DNA from: Sclerodactyla briareus
Lineage: Eukaryota; Echinodermata; Holothuroidea; Dendrochirotida; Sclerodactylidae
Length of the DNA stretch: 64,000 nucleotides
NCBI GenBank assembly: GCA_026419785.1
Contig: JAODTK010005771.1
Span: 434,001-498,000, forward strand
Reading direction: 5' to 3'
Of this stretch, positions 35,418-47,289 are shown one piece after another. Position 1 is the stretch's first letter; each line of letters begins with the position of its first letter. A program made the position numbers and the translations under genes. Below the pieces are notes generated by a model that was given only the letters and a program-made list of their open reading frames with translations, made no database searches and was not told the origin of the DNA.

Positions 35418-36409
35418 CTGGAGAAACAAAAGAAATAAGGATTTTTTAGTATTCCAATCAAAGTTAGCAACACAAACTTGATTGGTCCCTCTGAACAGGG
35501 CGTATCTATGAATTTTCACAACAAGAAGGGGGGGGGGGCAGGGCCGCAGATCGTACACCACCCCAGATGAGGGGTTGTCTTTTTTGAAACGGTCCGAGCG
35601 GCAAAATGATGCTTTGTAATAGGAAACCAATTAATAAGCCTATCTATATCATGCATTTCTAATGAATGGCGTTTTCATTCTTGATTCTGCCTCCGCTGAA
35701 GGCAGTGTGCAAGTGCATGCAAGCCTATATACATAAAATTATTTCTAGGAGTGAAGTGAGAGTATTTGAGGAGACCCTGCAATTCCTTATGTGGCGATTA
35801 GCAGTCCTGGAGATTCTCCTATTCGGGAGAATAGAATTGTCTCCTTTTCAGAGGATTTGAATTATTCATGAGACTGCCATATCGCATTTCCACAATGCAA
35901 CGTTCACCAATAAATATATATTAAAATTTATTTTCACCTCTCGTGAAAATTCGTCCAGTCCGAGTCTTGCATATTCAGAATCTTCGTTGTCCCAACCACA
36001 AAGAAAGCTTTGTTTGGTTTAATAGTTGTCAATGTAGATTTCAAGATAACTGAAAAGAATAGACTACTTCTGGTTGTAGCTTTTGGGAATCAGATTCGTC
36101 ACAGTTGTTCCGGAAAACGTCATTGTTGTGAATAGTTAGGGTTAAGACATGAACTTGCAAAACGTCAATACAAAGTATACGAACTAGGGAACTATGGTAA
36201 CTCTAGTAACTGTAATCAAAGACCTATTGTTAAATTACTCAAATAGCGTAGGGTGTCATTGACTGGGAACGACTGTTTGGTATCTAATGGACTGCACACA
36301 ATGTTGATTCATATTGATAACATGAGTTGCCCCGAACAGGGAGAATCTCCAGAATGCTTCCCAAACAGGAAAACCTCCCGGACTGTTTAGAGATGTGACA
36401 ATCTCTTAC
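35418..36409 (-). other. Intron of the MATE-like gene
   Basis: A 992-bp phase-2 intron with donor gtaagag and acceptor ending tctccag. Splicing restores G-V-V-Y-F-V-K. It contains a 9-base G run near 35530 and nothing else recognised; the open frame 35666-35860 on + is unassigned. Confidence 0.6.
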
Positions 36410-37063
36410 CCCATCAAAGGACTGGCCACCATTTCTAATCGGATGTACGTTACGGTATGCTCGATGAGTTTCTTGTCCTGAGCCATGAGCTCGACTAATG
36501 GTCGAACTGCAGCAATAATCACTACGGAGAACGACGTATAGACCAGAAAGGTGAAAAGAATCCCGGTCTTGAGGCAGTTCGCTGTTTTCTTCTGATCGCC
36601 AAGAGTCTTCCCGATCGTATAGAAGAGAGGTGGTATAAGAGAGCTGTAGATGACCTCCCTACAGAGCTCAACCCAGGCGAGCTGAGATGCGATATTGACA
36701 CCGCTGTCGTCTGGGAGATCTCCCAGATAGAACATTCTCGTAGTCTGTAGACGGTAGGAATCACGCCAGTCAGAAGCAGGGACAGGTACAACCTCCAGGA
36801 CATCCTCCGGAGTGAAATCCATAAAAGAATAGGCACGGACAACGGCCCCTCCGACAGCCTCGACCTCACGCAGAGATCCACTTTGCTTTCTACATTCCGC
36901 AGTCACTCGCTTCGGCTAAGCTTCTGTTTTCATCGTCCGGATGACCCGTCTCCGATAGGTCACTTCTACGCGGTTTGTTGCTATTCGGCGACACCGTCTT
37001 CGAGTTCACGCCAAAAGAATGGTAGGACCCGCAGGTAGCTTCATCTAGCAATGGCGAATCCAT
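36410..37063 (-). CDS. MATE-superfamily transporter, exon 1 (N-terminal third)
   Basis: The start is ATG at 37063 in good context (gaaagATGG), reading MDSPLLDEATCGSYHSFG with a polar tail to about 36890. A frame change then leads to RRMSWRLYLSLLLTGVIPT (helix 1). A second one-base change near 36745 gives QTTRMFYLGDLPDD, then VNIASQLAWVELCREVI, YSSLIPPLFYTIGKTLGDQ and KKTANCLKTGILFTFLVY (helix 3). It ends EHTVTYIRLEMVASPLMG at donor G|gtaagag. 'IGKtLGD…a' and 'YIRLE' are MATE-half motifs. With exon 2 the protein would be about 514 residues, normal for the family. All four disruptions are single-base indels with no nonsense substitution, so an assembly error is as likely as a pseudogene. Confidence 0.68.
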
Positions 37064-38054
37064 CTTTCAATCGAAATGAGAATTGAAAGGTTTAAACTTT
37101 AAAGAAATACACAAAGTCATAAATTGTGAGTCATATTTTTCCATTTGAAGAGAAAAGTAGCAAACTAGCAGATAATGTGGGCATGAGTTGACGAACACCT
37201 TTGAAGTAGTTCATGTGTATCACTGTTCGCCTCCACCCTCGCTTTTCTATCGCCTGATCCCTCCAGGCAAGAGTCCACTCTGGTATTGGACGATTGGTCC
37301 TGTCTGCGTCGGTTAAGGGTGCTGCAATGTAAGGTAGTAATGAAGGACTGAGTCTGCATAGGGAGTCATCATTATTATTGAGCCTCCTCAAGTTCGAGAT
37401 ATGGGAACATATTTTCTATAGTAACTTACCGCAGTTTACACTCATGCGTTAATTTCGCGTTCAAAACCTGACGATCATTCCATAGTAATTGTGAGGTTCG
37501 AATGGGTGTTTGATGCAGTTTATAATTATGGATCAACAAGCGTTTTTCTCCTGCTATCATTGAACGCATATTGTGCAATTGATGAAATTATTTGTACTGT
37601 AACTCGGGGTGGACGAAGTATACTTTCGGAAGTTGCAAAATACACACTCCCTCTATTTTGCTTGTCTTTCTGATCGACCAGTTACCTTCTCTCTAAGACA
37701 CTTGCTATGTTTGGACCCCACTTAATTTGAAACAGTTGATGGTTTTCGTGCAAAGCTTTCGAGCAATACTGGCTCAGTGCAGTTCATCACCGAGGTGATA
37801 ACTGGAAGAGTGACGTGCTGGAACCTATGGAGAATGCACAGTGGTTGCTGAAATGGGTACTGTTATTGTTAGTGGTGACAGCATCCGATAATCTACAGAT
37901 GGTGATGGCCCTTATACTATTAATAATTGTATGTATGCTTAGGTATAGACGGACATAAAATTGTGTGAAGTGAACTGAATCAATGCGAGGGCCCCAAGGG
38001 TGTTGAGCTGCCGAGGTGTTGATCAAATCTGATCGGCAGTCAATAATCAGTCAA
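37064..38054. other. Upstream region of the MATE-like gene
   Basis: Immediately upstream on the minus strand is 'tttgtgtatttctttaaagtttaaacc'; no clear TATA box. Open frames at 37391-37131 (minus) and 37491-37673 (+) have no recognisable content. Confidence 0.35.
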
Positions 38055-38432
38055 ACGTTTACGCATGTAGGGAGACAACAAAGTTTGACTGATAGAGGAT
38101 AATCCCACTTCTTAGCGACAGCTTTTTTCGGGGCAAGTCGTTTCTAATAATCAAGCTCAAGGAGGCTGTGATTTTCAAGTTCAGCACCCAGAATTGGTTT
38201 CGCCGTCAAAGAGTGGCCCAACCGACGATGGGTTAATTCATCATTCTCAGGGGTGTATGTGTTTGGTTTCCCCGATGTACTGTATTCCGCGGATGTTACA
38301 GTAAATTAGGTAGATCAAGTTTTCAGAGAGACTGTCAATAGTTTGGTCTGGAAACCTTTGAAGGAGGTTGTGCTGTCAACCAGTTCACAGGTTTTGCAGT
38401 TCCGTAGGCAAGAGCGACTGCCGGTATTGTCT
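38055..38432 (-). pseudogene. Penelope-like element fragment, GIY-YIG endonuclease domain
   Basis: Across frame breaks the minus strand reads SRSCLRNCKTCELVDST and TSFKGFQTKLLTV, then SENLIYLIYCNIRGIQY followed by IGETKH, then LRMMN, and LTHRRLGHSLTAKPILGAE with ELENHSLLELDY. Upstream C-x-x-C cysteines, the 'VYLI.C..CG.QY-IGET' core (GIY-YIG type) and a following 'R.r…H…H' block are the C-terminal endonuclease of Penelope-like retroelements. The RT that should precede it (higher coordinates on this strand) is not present, so the copy is truncated. It would nick target DNA for insertion. Confidence 0.7.
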
Positions 38433-40300
38433 CTCATTTACAATGACTGCTGCTCGAGAATAAAGATGAGATATATATTCTCTATGTATTATGTATGTAT
38501 ACAATTATCAGCTGTGGGTGGGATCCGGGCTTAACAAATGTCTTAGCGAGAACGCAATATGTCAATCGGAGGATGTAGACATGCACATTGCTGATAAAGT
38601 TTCTATGACGTTTTCAATATTTGGTTACTTCGTCACATTAGCGTTATTCAAATGCCAATACAACGTCATTAAAACCTTCATTGTTAAATCCCCTGAATTT
38701 ACATATTCTGAATGCGATCGAGTGACAACCTTCTGAACAAAGTGTTGTTAGCCGGGAACTCACCTGCGAAATTAGCGACTCTGAAACCCAGAATGTAGTT
38801 TGTACCGACACTCAGGCAGCCTCTTGTTACCTGCGTTCTTTACTGGTCGCACACTAATGGGAGCGTTATGTAAACTATATATAACTCCTGCCCCGGAATG
38901 TTTAGCTGATCTATTTCCCGAGATAATCAAAACAATGATCACATCGATATCCTCACCAGATAACAGTCCCGTGTGGCATATATGTAGGCCCAGAGCAGTT
39001 ATTAACGCTCTATCTAAACAACGTTGCTTCCTGTTTCTCAGCATTCCGTAGCAATCACGGCAACCTGCACTTTCACCTACTAAATAAAGGTAAAGGTAGG
39101 CAACATGCCATACAGTCCTAAATCAAAGTAGAAAAAAAACTGAAAACGATCTTAATTGAAATATGCTCTCGAAAACAGAATAGTCAAGCCTTGCTAAGTT
39201 ATCTCAATTCATGAATGAGAATTGCAAGACGCTCATATTTTCTACGTTGTCACTTTGTACCATGTATATGAGGTTCAGGTATTATTGTAGAGGTTGACCA
39301 TTTTCTTCTTCCATGCCTATAGTACAGTATTGTAATTTCTTTTATCCCAGGCCTAAATCGTTTGTCCAGTATTTTTGAAAGTCCTGTCATGCAACCCCCT
39401 CACGACACATGAGAAACTATCATTCCATCGGTCTCGTTTCCTGTTTGGGATTTGAAAGCGAAACTGGTTAGTTACATCAATAAATTGACTAGCTAGCCTA
39501 GCCTAGCCTAGCCTAGCCTAGCCTGTCAACGCGGTTATGTTCAGCGAAGGCGCACTATCTAATGTCATGAATATACCAGAAATGAAAGTCACTTTAACCA
39601 CTAACTGCTATGAAAAGTATTTTCATAGCGGTTGGGACTAGGGATGCACAGGAATTACGAAAGTGTGCAAATCCGGTTTCCAACCGGATCCCTTCGAGGT
39701 GAATTCCTCAGATAAACCAGCTACAATATTTGTTTGTATTAGCTTGTGCTGCTTAATCAAAGGTAAACATGAAATTCCAGGGAATGTTATCACGGATCTC
39801 TAGATTACTGTATCAACTGAATAGTTCACCAAGCATGACAAAATGCAACCACTGCAATCGCGCCACTATTTTTTTTTATGATACTCCGAAGAACTCGGCG
39901 CGTATATTCCGTATGCAGAATTGAAGTTTTACACTCACATCCCGGAGTCAAAATGGGGACTTGCGCCATGCATATTGAACTGCACAAATGTGTAGTGTAA
40001 GGGAGGAGATGTTTGCAGGAGACGTTTCAGCGGAACCCGCTGGTAAGATGGGTTAGCCAATATAATCGCCTGCACTTTTGTTGCTGTTTTTTTTTTTTCT
40101 ACAGAGCTACTCCTTTTCTTATCACACTTTTCAAAATGATCCTAAGTGATGTCAAATTGTGCTGGGAAGTCGATTGCACCCGAATCCCTTCTCAGAATCT
40201 CACTCGGGCCATGAAAAGAATCTCACTCGCCTACGGAAACCTGCATTCGGCTAGTGTAGGCCTCCTACTATCACTACTAGAATGAATAGGATAGGATGAC
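38433..40300. other. Non-genic stretch with TAGCC microsatellite
   Basis: No gene is recognised. It includes (TAGCC)6 at 39494-39523 and an exon-like frame near 40102-40284 after a strong polypyrimidine acceptor (gttgctgttttttttttttctacag), whose translation (KMILSDVKLCWEVDC…) matches nothing known to me. Confidence 0.35.
39494..39523 (+). repeat. (TAGCC)6 microsatellite
   Basis: Six perfect copies of the pentamer TAGCC. Confidence 0.9.
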
Positions 40301-40394
40301 AGGTCCGTGTGTCAAGGCATGGTGACGAACGCCTCGCGGCCACCCCTTCTCGGGCTTCTATTGTTTAGGTTGTGGGTCCCAGGCGCGTACCGAT

Positions 40395-40650
40395 AGATTC
40401 GTCTTGGGGGGGGGGGGGGGGGGTTGAGGTAGGAACCCAAGGGAAGTGCGCCCTCATAAATGACCTCACCCCCCCCCCCTATCGGCAAGTAAGTACAATT
40501 CATGGGCCCCTGGGCCCATGCTGCTGCAATATTTGCTAAATAACAGCTGCAACCTTCTACTGAGCTGCAAAAGCTCAGTTTTTGTGTTGATAAATAATTT
40601 ATCACTTGGGTCGTGGGGGGGGGGGGGGGTCCGTGGGTGACGCCACTGGT
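40395..40650. repeat. G-run-bounded dispersed repeat
   Basis: It begins with 'gatagattcgtctt' plus 18 G (40406-40423), contains a 10-C run near 40470, and ends with a 15-G run (40615-40629) followed by 'tccgtgggtgacgccactgg'. The 'ggtgacgcc' edge echoes the 'gttgacgcc' and 'gggcgtc' edges of the 18.8 and 55.8 kb repeats, so it may be a relative or a convergently built short element. Confidence 0.4.
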
Positions 40651-43264
40651 GAGCCCAATCTGCATGCAGATTACAGTAACAAGGTTAACATGGAAATCAG
40701 TGCAATGGTCAATATTATTAGCCTCACTCAGGCTCAGATGTGTTTGGTAGTTAGCTGTTAGTCATAATCAGAGAGGTTTGGAAGGTACCATCAAAAATGC
40801 CTGCTTCATGATGAAGACTTCTACAGAGAGTGCATCCGTTGAAATTCCCCATGATTTAAATTCCCTCGGAAACCTCTTTCAAATATCAATAACAACCAGA
40901 AAGTGGAAAGATAAATTGGATCCTTGACTCCGATTGATGACGTATAACACAATAATGTAAGAGGAGAATGACAGCAAAAAATCATGGAAATACATCATCC
41001 ATCATGACATGATTTCTCCTAGCTTTGTCGATGAATTAAAGCCCTCTTCTGATTACCCTCCAGTACCGAACCAGTAGGGAAATGGAGGGGAAGGGTGACT
41101 CGCTGGTATCACAATCGATGTAAATGGTATGTAATAGTGCATTTGCATAGAAATGATTGGAACTTTCAGCTGCCAGGTTTTATCAGCCTCCTATACGATC
41201 TTTGATCAACCTAGCTCACAGCCGACTGCCGAGATCCAATACAAATATCCTGAAATCCGATAAACCCATGAAAGTCCATTGCATAGTGGAACTATGAAGT
41301 GAAGACCCGGCCGACCTCGCTCATCGCAACTGCAGTTACCTGGTTACAGCCAACTAGGAAAAAAATAACGTCTGGTGAATGCTGAAATTCGACTCGGAAT
41401 ATTTGCTTGCGAAGCGTCACTGATCCCACTCAGCCATTCATTCACCTCAAAAATGCATTGTCGTCTGTCTCAATGTTGTGTTCCTACGTGACTGTGAAAC
41501 AGTTCTTTTTTATCTGTTCGCTTGGATATTCAACGTATGGCTCACAGGGAGCATTCGAATTCATTTTGAACTCAAACAACTGCACCTAACTCATCAACAT
41601 GGCGTCAATGTCAACTACGGCGACGGCGGATATTCGATGAGACCATACACTATTGCATAGGGACCATGATGCATACTGTAAATATATTAGCTTATCCTAG
41701 TGGATGTAGCCTGACGTTGGGGTTTGGCTAGGCTCAGCATGAGGCCTGAGCCTATCTAAGCCTTTTAACAGCTTTTAATAGTTCCAATAGAGTGTTAGAC
41801 ATAACTGTATTTTATCATCACTATCTCCTAATCTGTCCATACAATCAGTGGTCTTCAATCTCCCCATATACTCTTTTTCCTAGGTCTAGGTTATCATTTC
41901 CACGTAATTTATACGCGTCACCACAGTGATTCATCGCATTGTCAAGGTGAATCCAATTGGCTTGCTTCATTTCTCTGCCGTCTGTCCCGTTCACCAAGAT
42001 TGTTAGGCGATTTAGGTCTACGTTCTAAAACTCTCGAATCGACAGAGCAGTTGCTGTCAACTGTCGATGATTGCGATCCGGGCCTATGCAGGCGTAGGCT
42101 ATAGTCTACATGTTCAAATGTTGTTGATTCGCCCTCGGAGAAAATCTTACTAGAGTCCACAGTCCACAGTCCACAGTTTTCAATGTACCGAAAGTTACTA
42201 CTTGAAGCAAGGTTCGAGCGATTATTAAATCGGCCAACGGCTCAATAGATAGCGGTCATGCTGAACTTACATGCAAAGAGAACTGTCGTTGTTTCCATGC
42301 AGAATAGTGAACCTAACCTCCTCCTTTGTATAGGCCTATTCATTGGCGCAACGTCCCAACGGGGAAGCTGTAGAGCTATAAACCAAGATTACCCAATATG
42401 GAAAGGTCTTGTATGCGTAGTCTTCTCCCCAATAAGACGACTATCTTAATTTATTACGTCAACGTGAACAAACAACTTGTGACCGGGAAAGCAGTTCCCT
42501 GTAACAACAGTCATGTGACTTTCAGCAGTTTCCTGATACTAGGGTGCGATTCAAAATGTTTCCTGAAGAGTCAAGCGCTACCAAGGTCCATTTTTGTGTT
42601 GGGACCTTGTGAGGTGACTTGTGAATAGTAGCGAGCGCCGTATGTCACTGACAGCCATGGTGGGAAGCCATGGGGTGTCGATCAGACACCGCAGGCGTTC
42701 ACTTGAAAACAGATTTTGCCACTTCTTGTACAGTAGAATATTTGTGCCGTGGAGCTCCAACATTCCATTCAAATCATTCCAATAGAGATATACGTTCAAG
42801 GCCGCAATCACCGCCATGCACCCAGCTATCGAATCCCGAACCTGTGGTTGCCATGCCTGGCCTTCGACCCATTCTGTCAGTTTAGGCTAAATAGAAGTTT
42901 AACATCTGTTATGTTTTCTCACAAAATCAGTAGCGTATTTCGAATAGGTTTTATTGAAATTCATTACCTTTCACCTAAGGTAGATAACAATTTTGGTATA
43001 CAGTTGTAGGATCAATTTTAGCGTTTTCGCTTTGAATGGAGCTTTTTCAACAACACGGAGTGAACGGTGCGACGGTCGCTCATGTATGCGCCATGTTGGC
43101 GCCATGATGGCGCCATGATAAAGGATAGAAGACGAACCAGGTATTCACCCAACTAGAGCACAATGGTGCTTGTAGCTCAAAACCGACACAAATTACCGCG
43201 AATGTACAAATACGTGATAAATGTTAAAGATCATGGGGCCAAGAAGGCAGTTCAAACAATGGCC
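40651..43264. other. Non-genic stretch with one polar open frame
   Basis: Nothing is assigned with confidence. A 72-codon minus frame (42160-41942; FEHVDYSLRLHRPGSQSS, then SVDSRVLERRPKSPNNLG) looks like a disordered Ser/Arg-rich protein segment, but it has no ATG and no clean splice sites. A short triplication (tccacag)3 lies at about 42157-42177. Confidence 0.35.
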
Positions 43265-43975
43265 TATTGCGGCACCGTCAACGGATACAAGATGTTGTGT
43301 TATTTCATATAATGGGCCTTAGGGCCCAAACTTGGCTATGGGCCCAAAATTTCATGAACTCTCCAATGGCCCTCTATTTCAAGTATTTCAAGTACCATTG
43401 TGTGAAATCTCATAAATGAGCCCTTGGGCCCAAGTGGACCTTGGACGAAAGATTCTCGAACACCCCGATTGTACCGCTGTGGACCATTATTATGACCGAA
43501 TGTCAGCACTTTGCACCAACATTTGTAAGACGAGAAGCATTTGCATAATTCTATAAATTGGGCCCCACGGCCCACACTAGGGCTTGGGTCCTAAACCGCT
43601 GGGCACCCTGGAGATACGGCTATTAGACTGACATCATGACTGAACATAAGCACTCTGCAACAGAATTTGTAGGAGATATTAAATGTTGCAGTATTTCATA
43701 TAAAAGGCCCTAGGGCCCAAAGTGGTCCCTGAACTCAAAATTCACGAACACCCCCGATGTGGCCCTTGGCTAAGCATTATCACATGTAACTTTGAAGAAA
43801 AATCAATTGAAGCTTGTGGGGCGAGATGCATTTCAAGTACCAGTGTGAAATATCATAAAAGGGCCTTTCACGGGGAACAGAAGATTCTTGAACACCCCGA
43901 ATGTTACTGATGTGGACCATCATTAAGCGACGTCAGCACCTTGTGCATCACATTTGTAGGACGGGATACATATTG
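43265..43975 (+). repeat. Degenerate tandem array, ~190-bp unit
   Basis: About four diverged units carry 'tatttcatataa.gggccctagggcccaaa', 'attc(t/a)cgaacaccccgat', 'tgtggaccattatta', 'gtcagcacttt' and 'tttgtaggacgaga'. 'aacaccccga' recurs at about 43459, 43747 and 43890, and 'gggcccaa' at about 43325, 43430 and 43716. The unit contains GGGCCC palindromes. Confidence 0.75.
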
Positions 43976-45864
43976 ACCCATATATTACCAAGATTGACCA
44001 AAATATGACCAATATACATATTGACCTATCAATGACCTTCGACCTTACTTCACAAAGTCAAACAGGTCCCATGGTCAAGACATTGCTATAGATAGAGTGA
44101 AATGCATCTGTTATTGATCAACCAGCATAGCTGGCTGATATGATAATAACACGGTCCATTCTTCAATATGTCTGATTGTTTGATTAGTTTCTATTTCATG
44201 ATTTTCTTGACTCCGGAATCGATATTACAGGGAACCCGCGGTTGGAATGTTGGTGCCTTAGCGGCGCACTCCTATCGGCTGAAATCCGGTAGGGAGGGTT
44301 TTGTGGTTGTCATAGGTAGAAATATAAGAAAGACCCAAACTTCGAGTCATAATCAACAATACCATTTGTTCTCTGAAAGTCTAAGTCACACACAATATGT
44401 TTGATACGAATGCCAAAATCCAATATGGATGACATTTACGGGGAGAATAGCAATCACCAGTAATGTTTTAACCCTTCAAATTTTTGAATAAGATGACATT
44501 TCAAGTACTCAGGGGAACAGTGTGAAACCAAGTGATAGGGTTAATGTTTAATAAATGTGTAAATACGACGCATGATATGCGCAAGTGGTAACTATAAAAA
44601 AAAAAAAAAAAAACGCAGGTCTGGGCGAAGCGAACTGGAATGGCCAAGACGTGAAACCGTCGTCGAGACGGGCAAAAAAACCTTAACTCGTGAAAGAGTA
44701 GGTGAGGCAAAACAGAAACAAGACGAACTCAAACAGGTCGAACTGCAAAACGCTGATAGCAGTGAATGAAAGCGTAGGAAAAATACCAAATGACAAATGA
44801 GCCTGTTCCATGACAAATAATTCGAATGCCAGAGCATAAATTGCTTGCATACATTGATAGAAACAATAGAAATAGTAGAGTACCAACAATGAATCTGTAG
44901 ATGGGACACGCACCCTATTATTGGTCTTCTCCTTGTCCTTGATTTTGTAGCGTGAATGCCCAATCAGCAACCGACGCTTACTGATCCTTTCAACAGCGAG
45001 GTATGTGTGTCAGTCGAATGCGTTTCATGCTTTGATAGTACAGAGGTTCGTTTTCATGACCCTATCCCTGTTCTTTGATGAGGGACATTAAATGCGCAGC
45101 GCATTTAAGGAGATAGAATCCATGGTTGCGAGGTAATTATATTATGGGTGGGTGATGTTGTGATCGATTGAGGCATGACTAGAAGACTTGAAGAGCGGGG
45201 CAGTGCCAAACTAACATATATTCTGGTCATTTCACGGTGGGGTACCCTAGTCTCACATAGTCCAAAAAAAACAAATTTGCAATACCATGGTTGGTCCAAC
45301 TAAAGCTATATTGAGTTTAAAGCGTGACGGTTCAATTCGATTATTTCAATTCAGCGCCCTATTTGAGGGTGACTGGAAGAACAAGAGTCGAGGATTGAGA
45401 TGCTTGCCCCCAATTGCTTAACACAAAAATTGCTATCATCAATCAAACTCCGACCGCACGCACATTGAGGGGCGTCCGTATGATTTGTCAGTGGTCCCAG
45501 AAAGGCGCCACCAAACTCATTTTTAACCATGCCGTGTTTTAGTAGTACTTCTCCTGTCGCCTTGAGGTGCGCACTGGCCGCCCGGTCAGGGTCAGAATTC
45601 TGTTTACTATGGTTGTGTTTCATATCGTGTGAAACTGAGTTAATCGTCAATTGAGCGCCCGACTGGTTCAGTCAATTGTCTATGTGCCTCCAGGAAGAGT
45701 CTCGGCAGGCATATTAAGTTCCACCACATTTCTTCAGCAGTTAGTGATTAGAGATCAGTCTTTTTTCGTGGCTGGTTTTCGTTTGTGACAACGGGGCTCA
45801 TTTGGTTTTTGTTTTTGGCCTTCATATAGGACGTAACTTTGCGTAGACACACTTAAGTGACACT
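43976..45864. other. Non-genic stretch
   Basis: No gene is recognised. It has an 18-A run near 44595 followed by 'cgcag' and a charged frame (ELEWPRRETVVETGKK, then AKQKQDELKQVELQNADSSE-stop, to 44769) that could be a terminal exon but has no relative I know. The 99-residue minus frame at 45650-45351 is also unassigned. Confidence 0.35.
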
Positions 45865-46420
45865 TCCCCCGACCCCAAAACCGATGAGGGTCATCTACTC
45901 CCAGTTGTGGCGACTCTGTTCGTGCAAAGTGAGGTATTACATCATTCGGTGCAAGTCATTATGCTCAACAAAACGTTTCCAAAACCCTCCGTTTGACCGC
46001 AGGTGACTGGAAGACTGACCTAAACTAACAGGGTAACTCATTTTGAATGACAACCCCTTGGTGAGGTATAAATTACGTCATTTCGCTGCACAGCTATTGT
46101 CTCACCCATTTCTGGACTGTGACCTCTGTTGACTTTGTTAGTATTAACCTGACCCCAAAAACAACACAGGGGACTATCCACTCTACGTGGAAACCCTTCG
46201 CGCCGAGTACGATCTTTCTGCACATTCCGCCCAACAGTTTTGTTGGGCTCACTAGCTTCTCAGACAAGACCTATGTGACAAAAGTGACTTCGGACCGGAT
46301 CCCAAACCAATTAGGGATTATCTACTTCATGCCACGTTTGACCCACTCTACATTGTTTCGATTGACACAGCGATTGTGCTTACATTTTTGCAGACTTGGA
46401 CCTCTCATGACTTAAGATAA
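45865..46420 (+). repeat. Degenerate tandem array, ~140-bp unit
   Basis: 'gaccccaaaa(c)…aggg(t)catctactcc' type words occur at about 45871, 46151 and 46295, with a related unit near 46015, giving a period near 140 bp. The wording matches the 3.8-4.4 kb array ('aataggggtcatctactcc'). Confidence 0.7.
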
Positions 46421-47289
46421 ACCCAGCTAGACTAGCACTAGTGTTCGTCCTCTCTAGGACTGTAACCTAACGGGTTAATTTGAAGAACTGACAAAAGAAC
46501 CGTGAACATTACACACCTACATGTATCAATACACGATAGTCGTCAGCATATAGGTCGTCGCCGTCCGGCAAAGGAATTAAAGACGAACCTAAAGACACAT
46601 GTTGGCATTATTCCCAGTTAGGATGGTGCTGGTACAGTTTCCATTTTCGTTTTCTTCGAGGCTGTGTTCGTATGTGCTGTTTGCAAAGCGCAGTTAGTTC
46701 GTACGGAGTGATAGGCGTACATACGATACGATTGTTCCGATGCCCGAGTTCGACTTGCACGATGCTCTGCACGGAGTTTTATATTGACCGGATAGCTCTA
46801 CGCACCCCTCAAAGAAAAAAAAAAAACCGAGTGGCAATCAGTTGCAATAGCGCCGTCCCCACTCCCAGAGAAAGTCGGCCGGAGATACCTTCGATACACA
46901 AAAACCTGCAGTAATTATAGAGTATCGCCTGAGGACAGGATGCCGACATAAACATAAAATAGGTAGTGCAGAGATGTGAAAGAAGTCCCCGACGGGGGAG
47001 GATGAAACGCTCATGGCAGTTATCCGGGACGAGCTGCCTCAGACAAATGGTTTCACCTTACAAAGCCTTTGTCAGTTTTCTGAGAGACATAAGCCCACTG
47101 TATACTAGTGTGAGTTTTAGAGCCATATATTGGGGAAAGTGGCTGCTATGGAAATATGAAAGCTTCTCGAAGAAAGTTTGAGCAGAAATATAAATCGTTA
47201 CATTTGTTGAGAGAGCTAAAAAACTAAAAAAACGGAATCTGGTTCGAATAGTAACAATAAGATCATTGGTCTTCAGAGGTCCTGAAGGG
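46421..47289. other. Non-genic stretch
   Basis: No gene assigned. The lower part (to about 46930) may include the decayed 3' continuation of the RT remnant that lies just above it on the minus strand. Confidence 0.3.

Noticed and set aside
34527..37063. Calling the MATE-like gene a certain pseudogene
   Set aside because: All breaks are single-base indels, with intact splice sites, conserved residues and no nonsense substitution, so assembly error cannot be excluded.
41942..42160. Ser/Arg-rich minus ORF as an N-terminal exon
   Set aside because: It starts at GTG rather than ATG, with no clear acceptor or donor and no homolog recalled; noted only within the stretch description.
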